40,320 nucleotides of DNA from a virus. Shown here one piece after another: positions 40,077 through 40,320 of the stretch; positions within the stretch are counted from its first letter, which is position 1, and each line of letters starts with the position of its first letter. Made by a program: the position numbers and the translations under genes. The notes beneath the pieces are model-generated. The model saw only the letters and a list, made by a program, of their open reading frames with translations, did no database searches and was not told the DNA's origin. Location: positions 1 through 40,320 of the IMG/VR virus record IMGVR_UViG_3300037070_001537. One strand, written 5' to 3'.

Positions 40077-40241
40077 GTGTGGAATTCGAGCGTTTGGAAT
40101 GATGAATTGTGGAATGACGCAGGTGGTGTGCCATTCATTCCCGGTGAGATCGTGGCAACACCTGATCCCGGCGTCTCATTCACCATCAGTGATGAACTTG
40201 GCGGATTTGAGGAAGCGATAAGCGATGAGTGCATGTGTTAA
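40077..40241 (+). CDS. Small cassette-end protein, copy 2
   Basis: This 54-aa frame starts at GTG 40077, six bases after the tailspike stop. It has an N-terminal WNSSVWNDELWNDAGG segment and TPDPGVSFTISDELGG near the C-terminal side, matching the 57-aa protein at 3722-3895 in the latter part only. Function is unknown. Confidence 0.55.
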   Translation: MWNSSVWNDELWNDAGGVPFIPGEIVATPDPGVSFTISDELGGFEEAISDECMC

Positions 40242-40251
40242 CACGTATGAT

Positions 40252-40320
40252 ATGACTAAAACCTGCACCTTGTGTGGTGAGTCGAAGCCGCTTGAGGCGT
40301 TCTATCGGAATTGTCGTGGT
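40252..40320 (+). CDS. HNH/endonuclease VII-like ORF, N-terminal part
   Basis: From ATG 40252 the visible 23 residues read MTKTCTLCGESKPLEAFYRN followed by CRG to the window end. The CTLCGESKPLEAFY opening is typical of phage HNH / endonuclease VII-type homing endonucleases. It lies in frame with the start of the connector gene copy (ATG 40225, MSACVNTYD), so insertion occurred at codon 10. The rest of the gene is outside the window. Confidence 0.6.
   Translation, partial: MTKTCTLCGESKPLEAFYRNCRG

Larger units (their letters stand above)
36296..40241 (+). repeat. Receptor-binding cassette, copy 2
   Basis: This is the second, diverged copy of the block at 1-3895 (alignment offset 36295 at the left end, 36298 at the 130-aa gene). 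It has the same six genes in the same order. The right end stops being homologous after the first nine codons of the connector gene, where an endonuclease ORF begins (40252). Confidence 0.9.

Noticed and set aside
36296-40241. Diversity-generating retroelement
   Set aside because: No reverse transcriptase is seen, and the differences between copies are spread over all codon positions rather than adenine-specific.

Overview
The window is a near-complete temperate, siphovirus-like (long, non-contractile tail) phage or prophage genome. No host genes, rRNA, tRNA, CRISPR array or insertion sequence were seen. The evidence for a phage is an HK97-type head module (TerS, TerL, portal, minor head protein, U35 protease, major capsid), a neck and tail module with tape measure and tip proteins, a GH24 endolysin, a tyrosine integrase and an early/replication module. 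Genes are tightly packed, with ATGA, GTGA and TAATG stop/start overlaps and Shine-Dalgarno sequences, as in bacterial phages. The host cannot be named from the sequence. The moderate-to-high G+C and the repeated 'YTAP' Ig-like tail modules recall soil-type bacteria such as Acidobacteriota, but this is a weak guess.

Layout: 1-3895 is a receptor-binding cassette (small membrane protein, Gp80-like fibre protein, beta-repeat protein, fibre, pectate-lyase-fold tailspike, small linker protein). 3870-5528 holds head-tail connector and neck genes. 5540-16989 holds tail genes: major tail protein, two tail chaperone frames, tape measure, gpL-like tip protein, tip/hub protein, and a 1613-aa Ig-repeat protein. 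A strong terminator at 17055-17090 closes the late operon. 16990-17359 is non-coding and is the best place for attP. On the minus strand, 17360-19394 carries the integrase, two membrane-anchored proteins and a ribbon-helix-helix (RHH)-like regulator. A second RHH-like regulator diverges at 19486. From 19788 rightward come early genes: small ORFs, an excisionase-like HTH protein, a recombination protein, Gp157, small membrane proteins, a lower-G+C HNH-helicase gene with its partner, and a replication initiator containing a probable iteron origin. These are followed by small zinc-ribbon genes, a two-TM protein, endolysin, nuclease, terminase, portal, head genes and capsid. A second, diverged copy of the receptor-binding cassette (36296-40241) ends in an HNH-type endonuclease ORF that runs off the window.

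The gene order is that of a circular lambda-like vegetative map: tail, att/int, early, lysis, terminase, head, tail. Two explanations fit the two cassette copies: one phage with a duplicated adhesin cassette, or two related phage genomes joined end to end (tandem prophages) with the junction near 17.0-17.4 kb. The copies differ at many synonymous sites, so simple terminal redundancy or assembly overlap is excluded.

The items most worth following up are the nine-copy CGTTAC repeat cluster with a 10-bp hairpin inside the replication gene, the paired RHH switch with apparently leaderless promoters, the duplicated adhesin cassette with shared terminal motifs, the endonuclease invasion at codon 9 of the second connector gene, and the HNH-helicase-Cys-cluster two-gene insert.
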